NCBI RefSeq assembly: GCF_018614615.1
Contig: NZ_JAGGOK010000069.1
Location: 1 to 64,000, forward strand
Length of the DNA stretch: 64,000 nucleotides
Direction: 5' to 3'
From: Streptomyces sp. ISL-100
Lineage (GTDB): Bacteria > Actinomycetota > Actinomycetes > Streptomycetales > Streptomycetaceae
A program made the position numbers and the translations under genes. Positions 8,168-16,970 of the stretch are shown one piece after another. Position 1 is the stretch's first letter; the number at the start of each line of letters is the position of its first letter. The notes below the pieces were generated by a model. The model searched no databases, was not told the origin of the DNA, and saw only the letters and a list, made by a program, of their open reading frames with translations.

Positions 8168-8992
8168 TCAGTTGTTCGTGCCGCTCCTGCGCACGCCTTC
8201 CGCCAGCTCCCCGGCCAGCGCCCGTACGGCCTCCAGACCCGCCGCGGCGTCCGGGGCGTCCAGCAGCCGCTGCACGAAGGCCGAGCCGACGATCACACCG
8301 TCCGCGAAGGCGGCGACCTCCTTGGCCTGTACGGCGTTGGAGACCCCGAGCCCGACGCACACCGGAAGCTCCGTTGTCGCCCGCGTCCGCCGCACCAGGT
8401 CCTGCGCCTGTGCGCCCACCGACTCACGCGTACCCGTAACGCCCATCAGGGAGGCCGCGTAGACGAACCCGGACCCGGCCGCAGTGATCGTCGCGAGCCG
8501 CTCGTCCTTGCTGCTCGGCGCGACCACGAAGACCGTGGCCAGGCCCTGCTTCTCCGCGTGCTCGCGCCACAGCGCGGACTCCTGCACCGGCAGGTCGGGC
8601 AGGATGCAGCCCGCGCCGCCCGCCTCGGCCAGCTCCGCCGTGAAGCGCTCGACGCCGTACCGGTCGATCGGATTCCAGTACGTCATGACGAGCACCGGGG
8701 CCCCGGTCGCCTCATGCGCTTCGCGAACCGTCCGCATCACGTCGGCGATCTTCACGCCACCGCGCAGCGCGATGTCGTCGGCGGTCTGGATGACCGGGCC
8801 GTCGAGCACCGGGTCGCTGTGCGGCAGGCCGACCTCGACGACGTCCGCGCCGCCCGCGATGACCGCCTTGACCGCGTCGATGCCGCCGTCCACGGACGGG
8901 AATCCGGCCGGGAGGTAGGCGATAAGAGCCGCCCGGTCCTCGGACTTGGCCCGCTCCAGGGTGTCGGTCAGCAGCTGAATGTTCCCGCTCAC
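8168..8992 (-). CDS. trpA: Tryptophan synthase alpha subunit
   Basis: TIM-barrel subunit of 274 residues that cleaves indole-3-glycerol phosphate to indole and glyceraldehyde 3-phosphate; indole is channelled to TrpB. Typical motifs are [31 protein letters not shown] (family catalytic Glu and Asp region), LPDLPVQES and [15 protein letters not shown] (phosphate-binding end of the barrel). Its ATG overlaps the trpB stop by four bases, so the two subunits are translationally coupled, which suits their 1:1 complex. Length is normal for the family. A weakly defined gap of about 100 bases separates it from the downstream DsbA-like gene. Confidence 0.98.
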   Translation of the reverse strand: MSGNIQLLTDTLERAKSEDRAALIAYLPAGFPSVDGGIDAVKAVIAGGADVVEVGLPHSDPVLDGPVIQTADDIALRGGVKIADVMRTVREAHEATGAPVLVMTYWNPIDRYGVERFTAELAEAGGAGCILPDLPVQESALWREHAEKQGLATVFVVAPSSKDERLATITAAGSGFVYAASLMGVTGTRESVGAQAQDLVRRTRATTELPVCVGLGVSNAVQAKEVAAFADGVIVGSAFVQRLLDAPDAAAGLEAVRALAGELAEGVRRSGTNN

Positions 8993-10287
8993 TTGGTGTC
9001 CCTCTGGATCTCGGCGGCGCCGTTGACGGCGGAGGCGTCGGCCTCGACCGTGGCGTCGGCTTCGGTGTCGTACAGGCCGAAGTAGCGGGCGGCCGTGTCC
9101 ATGTCCTTGTCGCCGCGCCCGGACAGGTTGACCAGGATCAGCCCGTCCTTGCCGAGCTCCTTGCCGAGCTCCAGCGCGCCGGCGAGCGCGTGCGCGCTCT
9201 CGATGGCCGGGATGATGCCCTCGGTGCGGGACAGGAGGAGCAGCGACTGCATCGCCGCGTCGTCCGTCACGGCCCGGTACTCGCCGCGCCCGCTGTCCTT
9301 GAGGTACGCGTGCTCCGGGCCGATGCCGGGGTAGTCGAGGCCCGCCGAGATCGAGTAGGGCTCGGTGATCTGGCCCTCCTCGTCCTGGAGGACGTACGAC
9401 CGCGAACCGTGCAGGATGCCGGGCTCGCCCGCGGACAGCGTGGCCGCGTGCTCACCGGTGTGGATGCCGTGCCCGGCGGGCTCGCAGCCGACGAGGCGTA
9501 CGTCCGTGTCCGGGATGAACGCGTGGAAGAGACCGATGGCGTTGGAACCGCCGCCGACGCAGGCCACGGCCGCGTCCGGCAGTCGTCCCGCGCGCTCCAG
9601 GATCTGGCGGCGCGCCTCAACGCCGATGACCCGGTGGAAGTCGCGGACCATGGCGGGGAAGGGGTGCGGTCCGGCGACCGTGCCGAAGAGGTAGTGCGTA
9701 CGGTCGACATTGGCGACCCAGTCGCGGAAGGCCTCGTTGATGGCGTCCTTCAGCGTCCGGCTGCCGGACTTCACGGCGACGACCTCGGCGCCGAGCATCC
9801 GCATCCGGGCGACGTTGAGCGCCTGGCGCTGGGTGTCGATCTCGCCCATGTAGATGGTGCATTCGAGGCCGAAGAGGGCGCACGCGGTGGCGGTGGCGAC
9901 GCCGTGCTGGCCGGCGCCGGTCTCCGCGATGACGCGCGTCTTGCCCATGCGCTTGGTGAGCAGCGCCTGGCCCAGCACGTTGTTGATCTTGTGCGAGCCG
10001 GTGTGGTTGAGGTCCTCGCGCTTGAGGAAGATCCGCGCGCCGCCCGCGTGTTCGGCGAACCGCGGCACCTCGGTGAGCGAGCTGGGCCGGCCCGTGTAGT
10101 TGACCATCAGCTCGTTCAGCTCGGCCACGAAGGCCGGATCGGACTTGGCCTTGTCGTACTCGACGGCGACCTCGTCGACCGCGGCGACGAGCGCCTCGGG
10201 GATGAACTTGCCGCCGTACGCGCCGAAGTAGCCATCGGCGCTGGGGATTTGACCCTCGGGGTCCGGAATGAAGAAGTCAGAAGACAT
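8989..10287 (-). CDS. trpB: Tryptophan synthase beta subunit
   Basis: PLP-dependent enzyme of 432 residues that condenses indole with serine to give tryptophan. The PLP lysine is Lys100 in [13 protein letters not shown], and the phosphate-binding loop is [10 protein letters not shown]. The N-terminal [13 protein letters not shown] motif marks the TrpB1 (alpha-associated) class. A ribosome binding site (GAGGAG) precedes the ATG at 10287. The upstream gap of 145 bases to trpM is larger than other gaps in the block and could hold an internal promoter. An extension of about 25 residues after the normal C-terminus ([13 protein letters not shown]) is divergent and probably disordered. Confidence 0.98.
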   Translation of the reverse strand: MSSDFFIPDPEGQIPSADGYFGAYGGKFIPEALVAAVDEVAVEYDKAKSDPAFVAELNELMVNYTGRPSSLTEVPRFAEHAGGARIFLKREDLNHTGSHKINNVLGQALLTKRMGKTRVIAETGAGQHGVATATACALFGLECTIYMGEIDTQRQALNVARMRMLGAEVVAVKSGSRTLKDAINEAFRDWVANVDRTHYLFGTVAGPHPFPAMVRDFHRVIGVEARRQILERAGRLPDAAVACVGGGSNAIGLFHAFIPDTDVRLVGCEPAGHGIHTGEHAATLSAGEPGILHGSRSYVLQDEEGQITEPYSISAGLDYPGIGPEHAYLKDSGRGEYRAVTDDAAMQSLLLLSRTEGIIPAIESAHALAGALELGKELGKDGLILVNLSGRGDKDMDTAARYFGLYDTEADATVEADASAVNGAAEIQRDTK

Positions 10288-10431
10288 CCGACGTACTCCT
10301 CAGAAGGGGCTCGCGCCCCATGAAAGATCAACGGGTGGACTTGACCGTATGCGCCGCGCGCGAGTCCGCCCCGTTACGCCCCGATACGCCTCAAACCATT
10401 CGGGCGTACGGGTACGACGGATCGCGGATCG

Positions 10432-10659
10432 CTAAAGCGCGCCTTCGGCGCGACGCCATCGCATGCCGTTGATCTGACCGGGCTCGGAACCGATGTGGTA
10501 CCGCACCCGGCGCCCCCGCACCCGCCGCGCCGGAGCCCGGCACCCGCGCGGACGGCACCCGCGCGCCAGCGGCGCGTGCGGGTCGCGCGCCCGCACCCCG
10601 GCGAGCGGGCGGAGGCCCGGCCGGGTGAGTGCAGCGGTACGGCGCATGGCGGTGGTCAT
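10432..10659 (-). CDS. trpM: TrpM small modulator of tryptophan biosynthesis
   Basis: A very basic small protein of 75 residues between trpC and trpB, the position of trpM in S. coelicolor. The conserved C-terminal half contains LARGCRPRGCRAPARR and RVRYHIGSEPGQINGMRWRR, which I recognise from that protein. S. coelicolor TrpM is reported to modulate tryptophan biosynthesis and morphological differentiation. Two possible ATGs lie at 10659 and 10647; neither has a strong ribosome binding site. The first starts 11 bases after the trpC stop, so coupling by reinitiation is likely. No catalytic motif is visible. Two Cys residues close together (CRPRGC) and many Arg residues would suit nucleic-acid or protein binding, but that is inference. 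Confidence 0.85.
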   Translation of the reverse strand: MTTAMRRTAALTRPGLRPLAGVRARDPHAPLARGCRPRGCRAPARRVRGRRVRYHIGSEPGQINGMRWRRAEGAL

Positions 10660-10670
10660 GGCAGTCGGTG

Positions 10671-11480
10671 TCAGCTCCGGCCGTGGCGCAGGGCCGGGTG
10701 GGCGCCCGCGGCCACCAGGTCGGCGACGGCGCCCTTCGGGTCGCGGCCGGTGACCAGGGACTCGCCCACGAGCACCGCGTCGGCGCCCGCGTTGGCGTAC
10801 GCGATGAGGTCGTGCGGGCCGCGGACGCCGGACTCGGCGACCGTGACGATGCCGGCCGGGACCTCGGGGGCGACGCGCTCGAACGTGCCGCGGTCGACCT
10901 TGAGCGTCTTCAGGTTGCGCGCGTTGATGCCGATGATCTTCGCGCCGGCCTCGACCGCGCGCTCGACCTCTTCCTCGTCGTGCGCCTCGACCAGCGGCGT
11001 GAGCCCGATGGACTCGGCCCGCTCGATCAGGGAGACCAGGGCTTCCTGCTCCAGGGCGGCCACGATCAGCAGCGCCAGGTCGGCGCCGTACGCACGCGCC
11101 TCCCACAACTGGTAGGCCGTGACGATGAAGTCCTTGCGCAGCACCGGGATGTCGACCTTGGCGCGTACGGCCTCGAGGTCGGCCAGCGAGCCGCCGAAGC
11201 GACGCTGTTCGGTCAGTACGGAGATGACGGCCGCGCCGCCCGCTTCGTAGTCTGCGGCGAGCCCGGCGGGGTCGGCGATCGCTGCGAGCGCGCCCTTGGA
11301 GGGGCTGGAGCGCTTGACTTCGCAGATGACCTTGACGCCGTCGCCGCGCAGTGCCGCAACCCCGTCCTTGGCCGGGGAGGCCTTGGCCGCGCGGTCCTTG
11401 AGCTCGTCGAGACTTACGCTTGCCTGCCGCTCCGCAAGGTCGGCGAGCACGCCTTCGATGATCTCGTCGAGCACACTCAC
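10671..11480 (-). CDS. trpC: Indole-3-glycerol-phosphate synthase
   Basis: TIM-barrel enzyme of 269 residues that cyclises carboxyphenylaminodeoxyribulose 5-phosphate to indole-3-glycerol phosphate with loss of CO2 and water. The signatures [11 protein letters not shown] (catalytic Glu/Lys near residues 54-60), [11 protein letters not shown] (catalytic Lys), [21 protein letters not shown] and VAESGV are all present. The GTG at 11480 ([11 protein letters not shown]) has GGAAGGGGG upstream and matches the family start; the larger open frame extends well beyond it. Product goes straight to TrpA/TrpB encoded downstream. Its substrate needs phosphoribosylanthranilate isomerase activity, expected here from PriA. 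Confidence 0.98.
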   Translation of the reverse strand: MSVLDEIIEGVLADLAERQASVSLDELKDRAAKASPAKDGVAALRGDGVKVICEVKRSSPSKGALAAIADPAGLAADYEAGGAAVISVLTEQRRFGGSLADLEAVRAKVDIPVLRKDFIVTAYQLWEARAYGADLALLIVAALEQEALVSLIERAESIGLTPLVEAHDEEEVERAVEAGAKIIGINARNLKTLKVDRGTFERVAPEVPAGIVTVAESGVRGPHDLIAYANAGADAVLVGESLVTGRDPKGAVADLVAAGAHPALRHGRS

Positions 11481-11595
11481 GCGAGCGGCCCCCTTCCGGG
11501 AGGGTAATGGTGGACCAGGATCAGCCATACCAATGCTATCCGCAGGAGCCCTCAGGTCTCGCATCGAGTGGCGATCAGTCCCACTACCTGGGACT

Positions 11596-12087
11596 TCACG
11601 GCGCGAGCGCCGAGCCGAACGGAAGGTTCCGGACGACGCTGAAGACCGCCGCCACGGCGCCGATGCTCCACCAGTGGACGGGCTTGAGGGCGATCCGCAT
11701 CGGGATTCCCCGGCCGGCGCGTACCACCCAGACGGTCCACAGCACGGCGAAGACCCCGTACCCGACGACGGCCATGGCGTTGGCGCCGAACGCACCGGCG
11801 AGATCGCCAGTAGCGACGCCGTGCGCGCTGCGCAGTCCGCCGCAGCCGGGGCAGTAGATCCCGGTGAGCTGGAGGAGCGGGCAGACGGGGTAGTGGCCCG
11901 GCTCATTGGGGTCGACCGTGCCGACGTACGCGAAGGCCGCGAGGACTCCCGCCAGCGTGACGGCCGGCGCGGCGAGCCGCCGGGCGAGGGACACCGGAGC
12001 GGGTGGCACGGGGGCCGGTGAGGGCGGCGGCGAAGGGGCCGGGTCGGGCGAAGGCACGGTATCCACCCGCCGATTGTCCCCGCTCAT
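11596..12087 (-). CDS. DUF2752 membrane protein of the trp block
   Basis: Small membrane protein of 163 residues with a proline-rich cytoplasmic N-terminus (about residues 12-32) and three to four hydrophobic segments. The DUF2752 hallmark [19 protein letters not shown], with closely spaced Cys residues, is at about residues 69-87 and could bind metal or redox partners. The biochemical function is unknown. It sits between trpC and an HGxxPAAW protein, an order conserved in Streptomyces. The annotated ATG has no visible Shine-Dalgarno because a hairpin and U-rich run end directly at it; the GTG at 12066 is an alternative start. Confidence 0.85.
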   Translation of the reverse strand: MSGDNRRVDTVPSPDPAPSPPPSPAPVPPAPVSLARRLAAPAVTLAGVLAAFAYVGTVDPNEPGHYPVCPLLQLTGIYCPGCGGLRSAHGVATGDLAGAFGANAMAVVGYGVFAVLWTVWVVRAGRGIPMRIALKPVHWWSIGAVAAVFSVVRNLPFGSALAP

Positions 12088-12093
12088 GAGGAA

Positions 12094-12120
12094 AGGCGCA
12101 GCCCGTCAGGGGCTGCGCCT
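12094..12120 (-). terminator. Hairpin directly before the DUF2752 start
   Basis: An 11-bp perfect stem (12094-12104 with 12110-12120, loop of 5) is followed on the minus strand by TTTCC, then the DUF2752 ATG. It lies in the 58 bases between the HGxxPAAW gene and DUF2752. It may terminate transcription coming from trpE or act as an attenuator in front of the trpC-M-B-A half of the block. Confidence 0.65.
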
Positions 12121-12145
12121 CACATCAGAGGATCCTTGGCGGTCG

Positions 12146-12412
12146 TCAGTGCGTCTGGATCTGGCTGCCGGGCTGCGCCCGACCCGCCTCGTTACGGGCC
12201 CGCACCATCTCCTCGGACTCCTTCGGCATGCCGAGACCCGCGGCCTTCATGGCCATTCCGACGACACCACCGAGCAGTATCACGACGACTCCGGCCCAGA
12301 AGCCGAGCGGGTTGGCCAGCACCATGAAGGCGCCCGAAATGCAGAAACCGATGAAGGAGATGGTGACACCGGTCCAGGCGGCCGGGGTGTGTCCGTGGCT
12401 AGTGCCCGCCAT
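12146..12412 (-). CDS. HGxxPAAW family membrane protein
   Basis: Small membrane protein of 88 residues that carries the family-naming motif HGHTPAAWTGV near the N-terminus (residues 6-16). Two transmembrane helices follow (IGFCISGAFMVLANPLGFWA and the next AGVVVILLGGVVGMAM). The C-terminus is charged and soluble (MPKESEEMVRARNEAGR). It is a conserved actinobacterial protein of unknown role, nearly always beside trp genes in Streptomyces, so a link to tryptophan metabolism or transport is often guessed but not shown. The ATG has a GAGGAG ribosome binding site. Confidence 0.88.
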   Translation of the reverse strand: MAGTSHGHTPAAWTGVTISFIGFCISGAFMVLANPLGFWAGVVVILLGGVVGMAMKAAGLGMPKESEEMVRARNEAGRAQPGSQIQTH

Positions 12413-12450
12413 GAGTTGCTCCTCGTTGCTGTTGCTCTGTATTGAGATGG

Positions 12451-12490
12451 TGAGTCGGCTGAGTCAGCTGAGTCGGTGAGTCCGTGAGTC
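12451..12490. repeat. Five TGAGTC iterations
   Basis: TGAGTC occurs at 12451, 12460, 12469, 12477 and 12485, spaced by 9, 9, 8 and 8 bases. The repeats fill the 137-base gap upstream of the HGxxPAAW gene and downstream of the Trp-associated membrane protein gene. They may be replication-slippage debris or a multi-site operator. Confidence 0.75.
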
Positions 12491-12549
12491 GTACGCTCGT
12501 CGCTCGCCACTCATTGTCCCGCACGGGGACCGGCGAGGTGATCTCGGGG

Positions 12550-13206
12550 TCATGCGTCGCGCGTCGGGTCCTCGCCGCGGTCGAGGGCCTTCCAGAGGTC
12601 CTCGGGCCGGTCGGGGTCCGGGGCGGCGGCCGCCTTGCGGGCCCGCGGGCTGCCGTCGCGCTCGTAACGGCCCGACATCGCGGGCCACTTTCTGCCGCAC
12701 CACAGCGCCAGCAGTCCGGCGACCAGGATCAGCAGGCCGCCGGCCGCGGTCACGTACGGCCAGGCGGTGTGCGTCAGCGAGGTGGCCGTAGCGGCGGCGT
12801 CGCCGGTCGTCTTCGCGGCCTTCTCGTCCAGCGCCGCGTTGCCGAAGGCGCCGAGGAGGGCGGTGAGAGCGGCGCCCGCGCCGCTGAGAGCGAGCAGCCC
12901 GGCGACCAGCAGCCGGCCCGCCCTGCGGACGGCGAAGACGGCGACGAGGGCGGCGAGACCGACGATGGCCAGCGCCGCCGGGGCGCCGGTGACGTCCTGG
13001 CCCTCGACCACGAGCGGCAGCGTGCCGCCCGGGACCACGGCCGCGCCCTCGGCCCAGGGCCGGCCGGAGGCGAGGAGCACGACGGCGGCGCCGAGGGCGC
13101 CGAGCAGCAGCGCGGCGGCGAGACTGCGGCGGCCGGTGGAGACGGCCGCCGCGACCGGTGTCTCGCTTCGCGGAAGCGGAAGGGGTACGGGGTTTGCGGC
13201 ACTCAC
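12550..13206 (-). CDS. TIGR02234 family tryptophan-associated membrane protein
   Basis: Membrane protein of about 218 residues with roughly four transmembrane helices (AAALLLGALGAAVVLLASG, PAALAIVGLAALVAVFAV, AGLLALSGAGAALTALLG and WPYVTAAGGLLILVAGLL). The ectodomain between the first two carries GRPWAEGAAV, a feature of the TIGR02234/Trp_oprn_chp family. This actinobacterial family is named for its constant location beside trpE. It may be a transport or sensing component, but no function is established to my knowledge. The start is uncertain between GTG at 13215 and GTG at 13206; neither has good ribosome-binding-site spacing, and I prefer the second. The cytoplasmic C-terminus is rich in charged residues. 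Confidence 0.85.
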   Translation of the reverse strand: MSAANPVPLPLPRSETPVAAAVSTGRRSLAAALLLGALGAAVVLLASGRPWAEGAAVVPGGTLPLVVEGQDVTGAPAALAIVGLAALVAVFAVRRAGRLLVAGLLALSGAGAALTALLGAFGNAALDEKAAKTTGDAAATATSLTHTAWPYVTAAGGLLILVAGLLALWCGRKWPAMSGRYERDGSPRARKAAAAPDPDRPEDLWKALDRGEDPTRDA

Positions 13207-13238
13207 GTACCCCACTATCCCTTACGTCCCGATCGCGC

Positions 13239-14717
13239 TCAGAGGCGGTTCGCCGTGTGCACCGCGCGCAGCACCGCGGCCGCCTTGTTGCGGCACTCGG
13301 TGTCCTCGGCGACGGGGTCCGAGTCGGCCACTACACCGGCTCCCGCCTGCACGTATGCCGTGCCGTCGCGGAGCAGGGCGGTGCGGATGGCGATGGCGGT
13401 GTCGGAGTCGCCCGCGAAGTCGAGGTAGCCGACGCAGCCGCCGTACAGTCCGCGCCGCGACGGCTCCAGCTCCTCGATGATCTGCATGGCGCGTGGCTTG
13501 GGCGCTCCGGACAGGGTCCCGGCCGGGAAGCATGCGGTCAGTACGTCGAAGGCGCTGCGGCCCTTCGCGACCCGCCCGGTCACGGTCGACACGATGTGCA
13601 TGACGTGCGAGTACCGCTCGACCGACATGAAGTCGACGACTTCGACGCTGCCCGGCTCGCAGACCCGTCCGAGGTCGTTGCGGCCGAGGTCGACGAGCAT
13701 CAGGTGCTCGGCGCGCTCCTTGGGGTCGGCGAGCAGTTCGTCGGCGAGCGCCTGGTCCTCCTGCGGCGTGGCGCCGCGGTGCCGGGTGCCGGCGATGGGG
13801 TGCACCATGGCCCGCCCGTCCTCGACCTTGACCAGCGCCTCCGGGCTCGACCCGACGACGTCGAAGCCGTCGAAGCGGAAGAGGTACATGTACGGCGAGG
13901 GATTGGTGGCGCGCAGCACCCGGTAGACGTCCAGCGCGCTCGCCGTGCAGGGCGTCTCGAAGCGCTGGGACGGTACGACCTGGAAGGCCTCGCCCGCGCG
14001 GATGCGCTCCTTGATGTCGTCGACGGCGGCCTGGTAGGCCTCGCCGCCCCACAGCGCGGTGTACGGCGGAAGCTCGGACGGCGGCAGAGCCGCGTACGAC
14101 GTCGGCACGGCCCGGCCGAGGTCGGCCTCCATGGCGTCGAGCCGGGCCACGGCGTCCGCGTACGCCTCGTCGACACCCGTGTCGAGGTCGTTGTGGTTGA
14201 TCGCGTTGGCGATCAGCAGGACCGAGCCGTCCCAGTGGTCGAGTACGGCGAGGTCCGAGGTGAGCAGCATGGTCAGCTCGGGCAGTTTGAGGTCGTCCCG
14301 CCCGTGCTCGCCGATCTTCTCCAGGCGGCGTACGACGTCGTATCCGAGGTAGCCGACCATGCCGCCGGTGAACGGCGGCAGGTTGCCCGCGAGGTCGCGC
14401 GGGGTGTGCAGGGCTTCGATGGCGGCGCGCAGCGCGTCGAGCGGATCGCCGTCCACCGGTACGCCGACGGGCGGGGTCCCGAGCCAGTGCGCCTGCCCGT
14501 CGCGGGCGGTGAGGGTCGCGGCGCTGCGTACGCCGACGAAGGAGTACCGGGACCAGGAGCGGCCGTTCTCGGCGGACTCCAGGAGGAACGTGCCGGGGCG
14601 CTCGGCGGCGAGCTTGCGGTAGAGGCCCACGGGGGTGTCGCCGTCGGCGAGCAGCCGGCGGCTGACGGGGACGACTCGCCGGTCGACGGCCAGCTTGCGA
14701 AAGGTCTCGATGTCCAT
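13239..14717 (-). CDS. trpE: Anthranilate synthase component I
   Basis: Chorismate-utilising enzyme of 492 residues that makes anthranilate from chorismate and ammonia, the latter usually supplied by a glutaminase (TrpG) that is not in this window. The family motifs [60 protein letters not shown] and the C-terminal [17 protein letters not shown] are all present. The N-terminal [19 protein letters not shown] contains the LLES element associated with tryptophan feedback binding. It starts 11 bases after hisI, and no leader peptide with Trp codons is visible there, so attenuation of the classical type is not evident for this copy. Confidence 0.98.
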   Translation of the reverse strand: MDIETFRKLAVDRRVVPVSRRLLADGDTPVGLYRKLAAERPGTFLLESAENGRSWSRYSFVGVRSAATLTARDGQAHWLGTPPVGVPVDGDPLDALRAAIEALHTPRDLAGNLPPFTGGMVGYLGYDVVRRLEKIGEHGRDDLKLPELTMLLTSDLAVLDHWDGSVLLIANAINHNDLDTGVDEAYADAVARLDAMEADLGRAVPTSYAALPPSELPPYTALWGGEAYQAAVDDIKERIRAGEAFQVVPSQRFETPCTASALDVYRVLRATNPSPYMYLFRFDGFDVVGSSPEALVKVEDGRAMVHPIAGTRHRGATPQEDQALADELLADPKERAEHLMLVDLGRNDLGRVCEPGSVEVVDFMSVERYSHVMHIVSTVTGRVAKGRSAFDVLTACFPAGTLSGAPKPRAMQIIEELEPSRRGLYGGCVGYLDFAGDSDTAIAIRTALLRDGTAYVQAGAGVVADSDPVAEDTECRNKAAAVLRAVHTANRL

Positions 14718-14728
14718 GATTCGGCGCC

Positions 14729-15097
14729 TTACTTCGCGAGCGGGACGAGGACGTCGGAGTCGAAGCAGGTGCGGTCGCCGGTGTGGCAGGCGGCGCCGAC
14801 CTGGTCGACCTGAACCAGCACGGTATCGGCGTCGCAGTCCAGGGCAACGGACTTGACGTGCTGGAAGTGGCCGGAAGTGTCGCCCTTGACCCAGTACTCC
14901 TGGCGGCTGCGCGACCAGTACGTGCAGCGCCCCGTGGTGAGGGTCCGGTGCAGCGCCTCGTCGTCCATCCAGCCGAGCATGAGCACCTCGCCGGTGTCGT
15001 ACTGCTGGGCAATGGCCGGGACCAGGCCGTCGGCGCTCCGCTTGAGGCGGGCAGCGATGGCGGGGTCGAGGCTGCTGGGAGGGGGCGTACTGGTCAT
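14729..15097 (-). CDS. hisI: Phosphoribosyl-AMP cyclohydrolase
   Basis: Zinc enzyme of 122 residues that opens the adenine ring of phosphoribosyl-AMP, the third step of histidine synthesis. The hallmarks [30 protein letters not shown], the Asp-rich [13 protein letters not shown] (Mg2+ site) and CHTGDRTCF (zinc Cys pair) are all visible. The length shows it is the stand-alone cyclohydrolase without the HisE pyrophosphohydrolase domain. The ATG at 15097 (MTSTPPPSS) was preferred over one nine bases upstream. It heads the reverse trp block and diverges from a TIGR03085 gene, with a shared 105-base promoter region. Confidence 0.97.
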   Translation of the reverse strand: MTSTPPPSSLDPAIAARLKRSADGLVPAIAQQYDTGEVLMLGWMDDEALHRTLTTGRCTYWSRSRQEYWVKGDTSGHFQHVKSVALDCDADTVLVQVDQVGAACHTGDRTCFDSDVLVPLAK

Positions 15098-15202
15098 GTC
15101 CGCCATTGTGCCGCGCCGTGGGGCCTCGTCACCGACGCCGTCCGGTCATTGGACGCGCGGCGCCGTGGCCCCGGAGGGGGTGCCGGGCCTACGCTGGCCG
15201 TC

Positions 15203-15841
15203 ATGTCGACCCATGCCAAGCGCGAACGCCTGCTCCTCGCCGACCTGCTGGAGGCGGCCGGACCCGATGCCCCGACGCTGTGCGACGGCTGGAACACCCG
15301 TGAACTCGCCGCCCATGTGGTGGTGCGCGAGCGCCGTGCGGACGCGGCCGGCGGGATAGTGCTGGCGGCGCTGAAGAGCCGGCTGGAGAGGGTGCAGGCG
15401 GAGTTCGCCGCCAAGCCGTACGAGGAGCTGATCCAGCTCATCCGTACCGGTCCGCCGCGGATGTCCCCGTACGCCCTGAAGCAGCTCGACGAAGCAGCCA
15501 ACACCGTCGAGTTCTACGTCCACGCCGAGGACGTCCGGCGCGCCCAGCCCGACTGGACACCGCGCGAACCCGACGCGGTCTTCGCGAACGCCCTGTGGTC
15601 CCGGCTCGAAAAGGCGGCCCGTGTCCTCGGCCGCAAGGCGCCGGTGGGCGTGGTGCTGCGCCGCCCGGACGGCCAGACGGCGGTGGCCCATCGCGGGACC
15701 CCGGTGGTGACGGTCACGGGCGAGCCTGGCGAACTGGTGCTGTTCTCCTTCGGGAGGCAGGACGCGGCGCGGGTGGAAATGGAGGGCGACAAGGAGGCGA
15801 TCGAGCGCCTGCGCGAGGCGAAGCTCGGCATCGCGATGTAG
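15203..15841 (+). CDS. TIGR03085 family metal-binding (DinB/maleylpyruvate isomerase-like) protein
   Basis: Actinobacterial protein of 212 residues with the four-helix DinB-like fold of mycothiol-dependent enzymes. The N-terminus AKRERLLLADLLEAAGPDAPTLCDGWNTRELAAHVVVRE (quoted in part: LCDGWNTRELAAHV) is typical, with the conserved Trp and His. A second His lies in VEFYVHAEDVRRAQP. Together these could form the three-His metal site. The C-terminal half (VGVVLRRPDGQTAVAHRG, GEPGELVLFSFGRQ) is the SCP2-like extension. The ATG at 15203 was chosen at the conserved start; the larger open frame is a shadow of hisI. The reaction is unknown, and mycothiol-dependent chemistry is an inference from the family. 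Confidence 0.88.
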   Translation: MSTHAKRERLLLADLLEAAGPDAPTLCDGWNTRELAAHVVVRERRADAAGGIVLAALKSRLERVQAEFAAKPYEELIQLIRTGPPRMSPYALKQLDEAANTVEFYVHAEDVRRAQPDWTPREPDAVFANALWSRLEKAARVLGRKAPVGVVLRRPDGQTAVAHRGTPVVTVTGEPGELVLFSFGRQDAARVEMEGDKEAIERLREAKLGIAM

Positions 15842-15874
15842 CGGGTGGCCGGTTCGGGGCCCTGCGGGGCCGTT

Positions 15875-16190
15875 CCCCTACCCGCCCCTTCCCGCTGTGA
15901 CATTTTGCGGCTCCGCCGCGTGGGGGCGCTGCCCCGACCCCGGTCCTCAAACGCCGGACGGGCTGGGTGTGCCACTGAGCGGGATGCCTCCGCCGAGCTG
16001 GATGTGTCTGCTGCGCGGCACATCCAGCTCCGCCAGGCACATCCAGCCCGTCCGGCGTTGAGGACACGCCCGAAGGGCATCCGGGGTCTGGGGCGGAGCC
16101 CCAGCAGCCCACCCCGGCCACTCCAGCCCGTCCGGCGTTTGAGGACCGGGTCTGGGGCGGCGCCCCAGTTCGGGAAGAGGCGGGTAGGGG
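15875..16190. repeat. Cluster of dispersed intergenic repeats in opposite orientations
   Basis: Forward copy at 15875-15966: CCCCTACCCGCCCCTTCCC, then a GGCTCCGCC palindrome, then CCTCAAACGCCGGACGGGCT. The reverse complement of the same elements occurs at 16123-16190, with a third partial copy at 16043-16066. The same units recur near 26.4 kb, 29.2 kb and 52.2 kb. No gene is present between 15842 and 16214, so the whole gap is repeat. Such units are common downstream of Streptomyces genes and can fold into large hairpins that may end transcription. Confidence 0.85.
15995..16030. repeat. 12-bp perfect inverted repeat inside the repeat cluster
   Basis: GAGCTGGATGTG at 15995-16006 and CACATCCAGCTC at 16019-16030 are perfect complements around a 12-base loop. 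The core CACATCCAGC appears again at 16039-16048 (ACATCCAGCC), so the element may itself have been copied. It lies between the convergent ends of the TIGR03085 gene and hisF and could act as terminator. Confidence 0.7.
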
Positions 16191-16214
16191 AACAGCGCCG
16201 CTGGCACCGCACCC

Positions 16215-16970
16215 CTACCGCACCGGGTGGCCCGCCTCGCGCAGCGTGTCCTTGACCTGGGAGATCCGCAGGTCGCCGAAGTGGAAAACCGACGCCGCCA
16301 GCACCGCGTCCGCCCCCGCCGCGATCGCCGGGGGGAAGTGGGCGAGGCGCCCCGCGCCGCCGGAGGCGATCACCGGGACCGTGACGTGCTTGCGCACCGC
16401 CGCGATCATCTCCGTGTCGTAGCCGTCCTTCGTACCGTCCGCGTCCATCGAGTTGAGCAGGATCTCGCCCGCCCCGAGCTCCGCCGCCCGGTGCGCCCAC
16501 TCGACGGCGTCGATGCCGGCGGACTTGCGGCCGCCGTGCGTCGTGACCTCGAAGGAGCCGGATTCCGTACGGCGTGCGTCGACCGACAGGACCAGGACCT
16601 GGCGGCCGAAGCGCTCCGCGATCTCGCGGATCAGGTCCGGCCGGGCAATGGCGGCGGTGTTCACACCGACCTTGTCCGCGCCGGCCCGCAGCAGCTTGTC
16701 GACGTCCTCGGTGGTGCGTACGCCGCCGCCGACCGTCAGCGGGATGAAGACCTGCTCGGCGGTGCGCCGCACCACGTCGTATGTCGTCTCCCGGTTGCCG
16801 GAGGACGCGGTGATGTCGAGGAACGTCAGCTCGTCGGCGCCCTCCGCGTCGTACAGCTTGGCCATCTCGACGGGGTCACCCGCGTCGCGCAGGTTCTGGA
16901 AGTTGACGCCCTTGACGACCCTGCCGTTGTCGACATCCAGGCAGGGGATTACTCGGACCGCGAGGGTCAT
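16215..16970 (-). CDS. hisF: Imidazole glycerol phosphate synthase cyclase subunit
   Basis: TIM-barrel subunit of 251 residues that uses ammonia from HisH to convert PRFAR into imidazole glycerol phosphate and AICAR. The two catalytic Asp regions are visible: [15 protein letters not shown] near residue 11 and [12 protein letters not shown] near 130. [10 protein letters not shown] and [12 protein letters not shown] are the phosphate-binding loops. It is the last gene of the his operon; its ATG overlaps the RidA-like gene stop (ATGA). Downstream lies the repeat cluster, which probably ends the operon. The start at 16970 matches [12 protein letters not shown]. Confidence 0.98.
   Translation of the reverse strand: MTLAVRVIPCLDVDNGRVVKGVNFQNLRDAGDPVEMAKLYDAEGADELTFLDITASSGNRETTYDVVRRTAEQVFIPLTVGGGVRTTEDVDKLLRAGADKVGVNTAAIARPDLIREIAERFGRQVLVLSVDARRTESGSFEVTTHGGRKSAGIDAVEWAHRAAELGAGEILLNSMDADGTKDGYDTEMIAAVRKHVTVPVIASGGAGRLAHFPPAIAAGADAVLAASVFHFGDLRISQVKDTLREAGHPVR

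Noticed and set aside
14600-14760. Possible trp attenuator with leader peptide upstream of trpE
   Set aside because: Only 11 bases separate hisI and trpE, and no short frame with consecutive Trp codons was found.
15842-16214. CRISPR array
   Set aside because: The repeats are few, of unequal spacing and in both orientations, and no cas genes are near. They match the dispersed intergenic family instead.
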